Shown here: positions 26,828-27,757 of the stretch, piece by piece | Position numbering within the stretch: position 1 is the first letter of the stretch | How the letters are laid out: each line of letters begins with the position of its first letter | Assembly (NCBI RefSeq): GCF_000003815.2 | Contig: NW_023365592.1 | Coordinates: forward strand, 25,922 to 53,678 | DNA length: 27,757 nucleotides | Source: Branchiostoma floridae | Lineage: Eukaryota > Chordata > Leptocardii > Amphioxiformes > Branchiostomatidae | Direction of reading: 5' to 3' | Notes under the pieces: model-generated | The model's database searches: none | The model's input: only the letters and a program-made list of their open reading frames with translations | Told to the model about the DNA's origin: nothing | Made by a program: the position numbers and the translations under genes

Positions 26828-27125
26828 ACTTAAAAGCAGTATTAGAATCATTGACAGCTTAGTACTATTATTGTGCATCAGTAATTTGTGGCGGCTGAAA
26901 TAAGTCCCATTGAGCACACTGTGTTTAATCAGGAAGGCAAACGTGGCCCAGTCAGAAGTACAGTCAGATCTGAAAGTACATGTGGCATTTCCTTCATTTA
27001 TCTCATGTTTAGTGTTTGGCTGTGATCCTGGTTCGGCTTTGCTGAGCATTAGACAAAGGGCCAGGAATATGCATGTGCAATGGAGTTCCATCCTGTTTTC
27101 TATTCCTACCAGCTGGACCCAGTTA

Positions 27126-27548
27126 CTGCTCTCCTGTTATTTACCAGCGGGCCTCCAAGTCACCGCTCTCCTGTTAGTTACCAGCGTGACTCCCTAAGTC
27201 ACCGCTCTCCTGTTAGTTACCAGCGTGACTCCCTAAGTCACCGCTCTCCTGTTAGTTACCAGCGTGACTCCCTAAGTCACCGCTCTCCTGTTAGTTACCA
27301 GCGTGACTCCCTAAGTCACCGCTCTCCTGTTAGTTACCAGCGTGACCCCCTAAGTCACCGCTCTCCTGTTAGTTACCAGCGTGACTCCCTAAGTCACCGC
27401 TCTCCTGTTAGTAACCAGCGTGACTCCCTAAGTCACCGCTCTCCTGTTAGTTACCAGCGTGACTCCCTAAGTCACCGCTCTATTGTTAGTTATCAGCGTG
27501 ACTCCCTAAGTCACCGCTCTCCTGTTGTATACCAGCGGGACTCCAATC
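27126..27548. repeat. 39-bp tandem array, about 11 units, in the 5' region of the CR1/L2-type element
   Basis: Units of caccgctctcctgttagtta-ccagcgtgactccctaagt start at 27161, 27200, 27239, 27278, 27317, 27356, 27395, 27434, 27473 and 27512, with degenerate units at both ends. Inner units are almost identical. On the element's strand the array ends only about 35 bp before the ATG, so it lies in the 5' UTR or promoter. Because 39 is divisible by 3, long open frames appear across it without being coding. Confidence 0.95.
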
Positions 27549-27595
27549 ACCGCCCCTGTTTCACTCAGTATCCAGAGAAACACAGTTACCAATAA

Positions 27596-27757
27596 TAGTG
27601 AATTCCAAACAGGTTTTGCTATCGCAAACCTGTAAATTGTGCTGTTACAGGGGTCTAGCTACCGCCGGTCGAAATCCGATGCGTCGCCGATAAACCACGC
27701 AAATTCAACAACTGTGGTACAGACCAAACAACAAATATCAATTCCAACTGTTGTATG
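27596..27757. other. Flank or extreme 5' part of the retrotransposon
   Basis: A hairpin acaggttt...aaacctgt lies at 27610-27634. No gene is visible. The 5' boundary of the element cannot be placed without a second copy. Confidence 0.4.

Larger units (their letters stand above)
26264..27091 (-). pseudogene. Retrotransposon polyprotein N-terminus: signal-like segment, 2A-like motif, PHD finger, start of endonuclease
   Basis: ATG at 27091 opens MELHCTCIFLALCLMLSKAE, which looks like a cleavable signal peptide. A second hydrophobic stretch (LSMILILLLS, residues 79-88) leads into GDVEVNPGP (89-97). Residues ~104-157 carry Cys/His pairs in PHD order (CGSC, CCDDC, WYHKDC, WICCDC). Near the C-terminus KLLLVNCQSVRNK and DILAGTESWL are the first two motifs of the APE endonuclease, so the PHD and endonuclease belong to one ORF. 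The frame stops after HRKDRKN because of a base change in or near an A6 run at about 26267-26272. Downstream, a GGGV-type phrase lies in a second frame and the rest of the endonuclease in a third, so more than one indel may be involved. Confidence 0.88.
23538..27595 (-). mobile_element. Nearly full-length CR1/L2/Crack-type non-LTR retrotransposon
   Basis: Read on the minus strand the order is: a 39-bp tandem array in the 5' region (27548-27126); a start codon at 27091; a 2A-like motif; a PHD finger; an APE-type endonuclease; a reverse transcriptase ending at 23631; a short 3' UTR; and a hexamer tail based on gataca (23560-23538). There is no poly(A) tail and no LTR. The coding region is one continuous ORF apart from a frameshift near 26255-26275 and one TAG at 24741-24743. 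The small number of lesions suggests a young copy. The 5' boundary is uncertain, and a small hairpin at 27610-27634 may lie inside or outside it. A 3' fragment of the same family is at 7618-7755. Confidence 0.92.

Noticed and set aside
27126-27548. CRISPR array
   Set aside because: Units are contiguous 39-bp monomers without spacers.
27080-27595. A 171-codon open frame on the plus strand with a repeated SHRSPVSYQRDSL peptide
   Set aside because: It is the 39-bp tandem array read in a multiple-of-three period; it lies antisense in the 5' region of a retrotransposon and shows no codon-level selection beyond unit identity.

Overview
The window is invertebrate nuclear DNA: intron-split genes with GT/AG boundaries, large amounts of interspersed and foldback repeats, and an animal-type non-LTR retrotransposon. 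The gene repertoire (kelch-like BTB-BACK protein, RING-NHL ligase) and a CR1/L2/Crack-type element carrying a 2A-like peptide fit a cephalochordate (amphioxus, Branchiostoma-like). This is an inference from sequence features only. Assembly gaps (N) lie at 1177-1276, 2392-2574 and 15216-15315.

Layout. 1-1560: foldback repeats (hairpins built on a ctatatgataat terminus) and one doubtful terminal exon. 1630-8951, plus strand: a kelch-like gene in pieces. The first half of the BTB domain is at 1630-1884, two BACK exons are at 7014-7153 and 7288-7494, and the kelch exon is at 8048-8951. The exon for the rest of BTB is not visible. The 5-kb first intron holds a ~180-bp satellite array. A 5'-truncated non-LTR element is inserted at the array's end (13-bp target duplication), and a 1.2-kb palindrome-rich element is inserted into that element in turn (7-bp duplication).

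9-15.4 kb: a cluster of four DR1-type AGGTCA direct repeats; the last exon of a ribonucleotide reductase small subunit with a 2-nt frameshift; an array of palindromic CTCCGGAG boxes; a single-exon zinc finger/acidic/chromo-like ORF with a 78-bp inverted repeat just upstream; an inverted second copy of the palindrome-rich element; and further foldback elements, including an inverted relative of the one at position 1.

15.4-23.5 kb: two MITE-like elements with terminal inverted repeats, a perfect 34-bp palindrome, and an intact RING-NHL gene (18021-19220). The 3' end of that gene is tandemly duplicated, and a 1-nt indel has trimmed its C-terminus. Then come repeat-rich DNA and microsatellites with no supported gene.

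23.5-27.6 kb, minus strand: a nearly full-length CR1/L2-type element. Its order is a 39-bp tandem array, a signal-peptide-like N-terminus, a 2A-like GDVEVNPGP motif, a PHD finger, an AP endonuclease, a reverse transcriptase and a short hexamer tail. It is disabled by a frameshift in the endonuclease and one in-frame TAG in the reverse transcriptase. I found no prokaryotic-type operon, CRISPR array, tRNA or rRNA.
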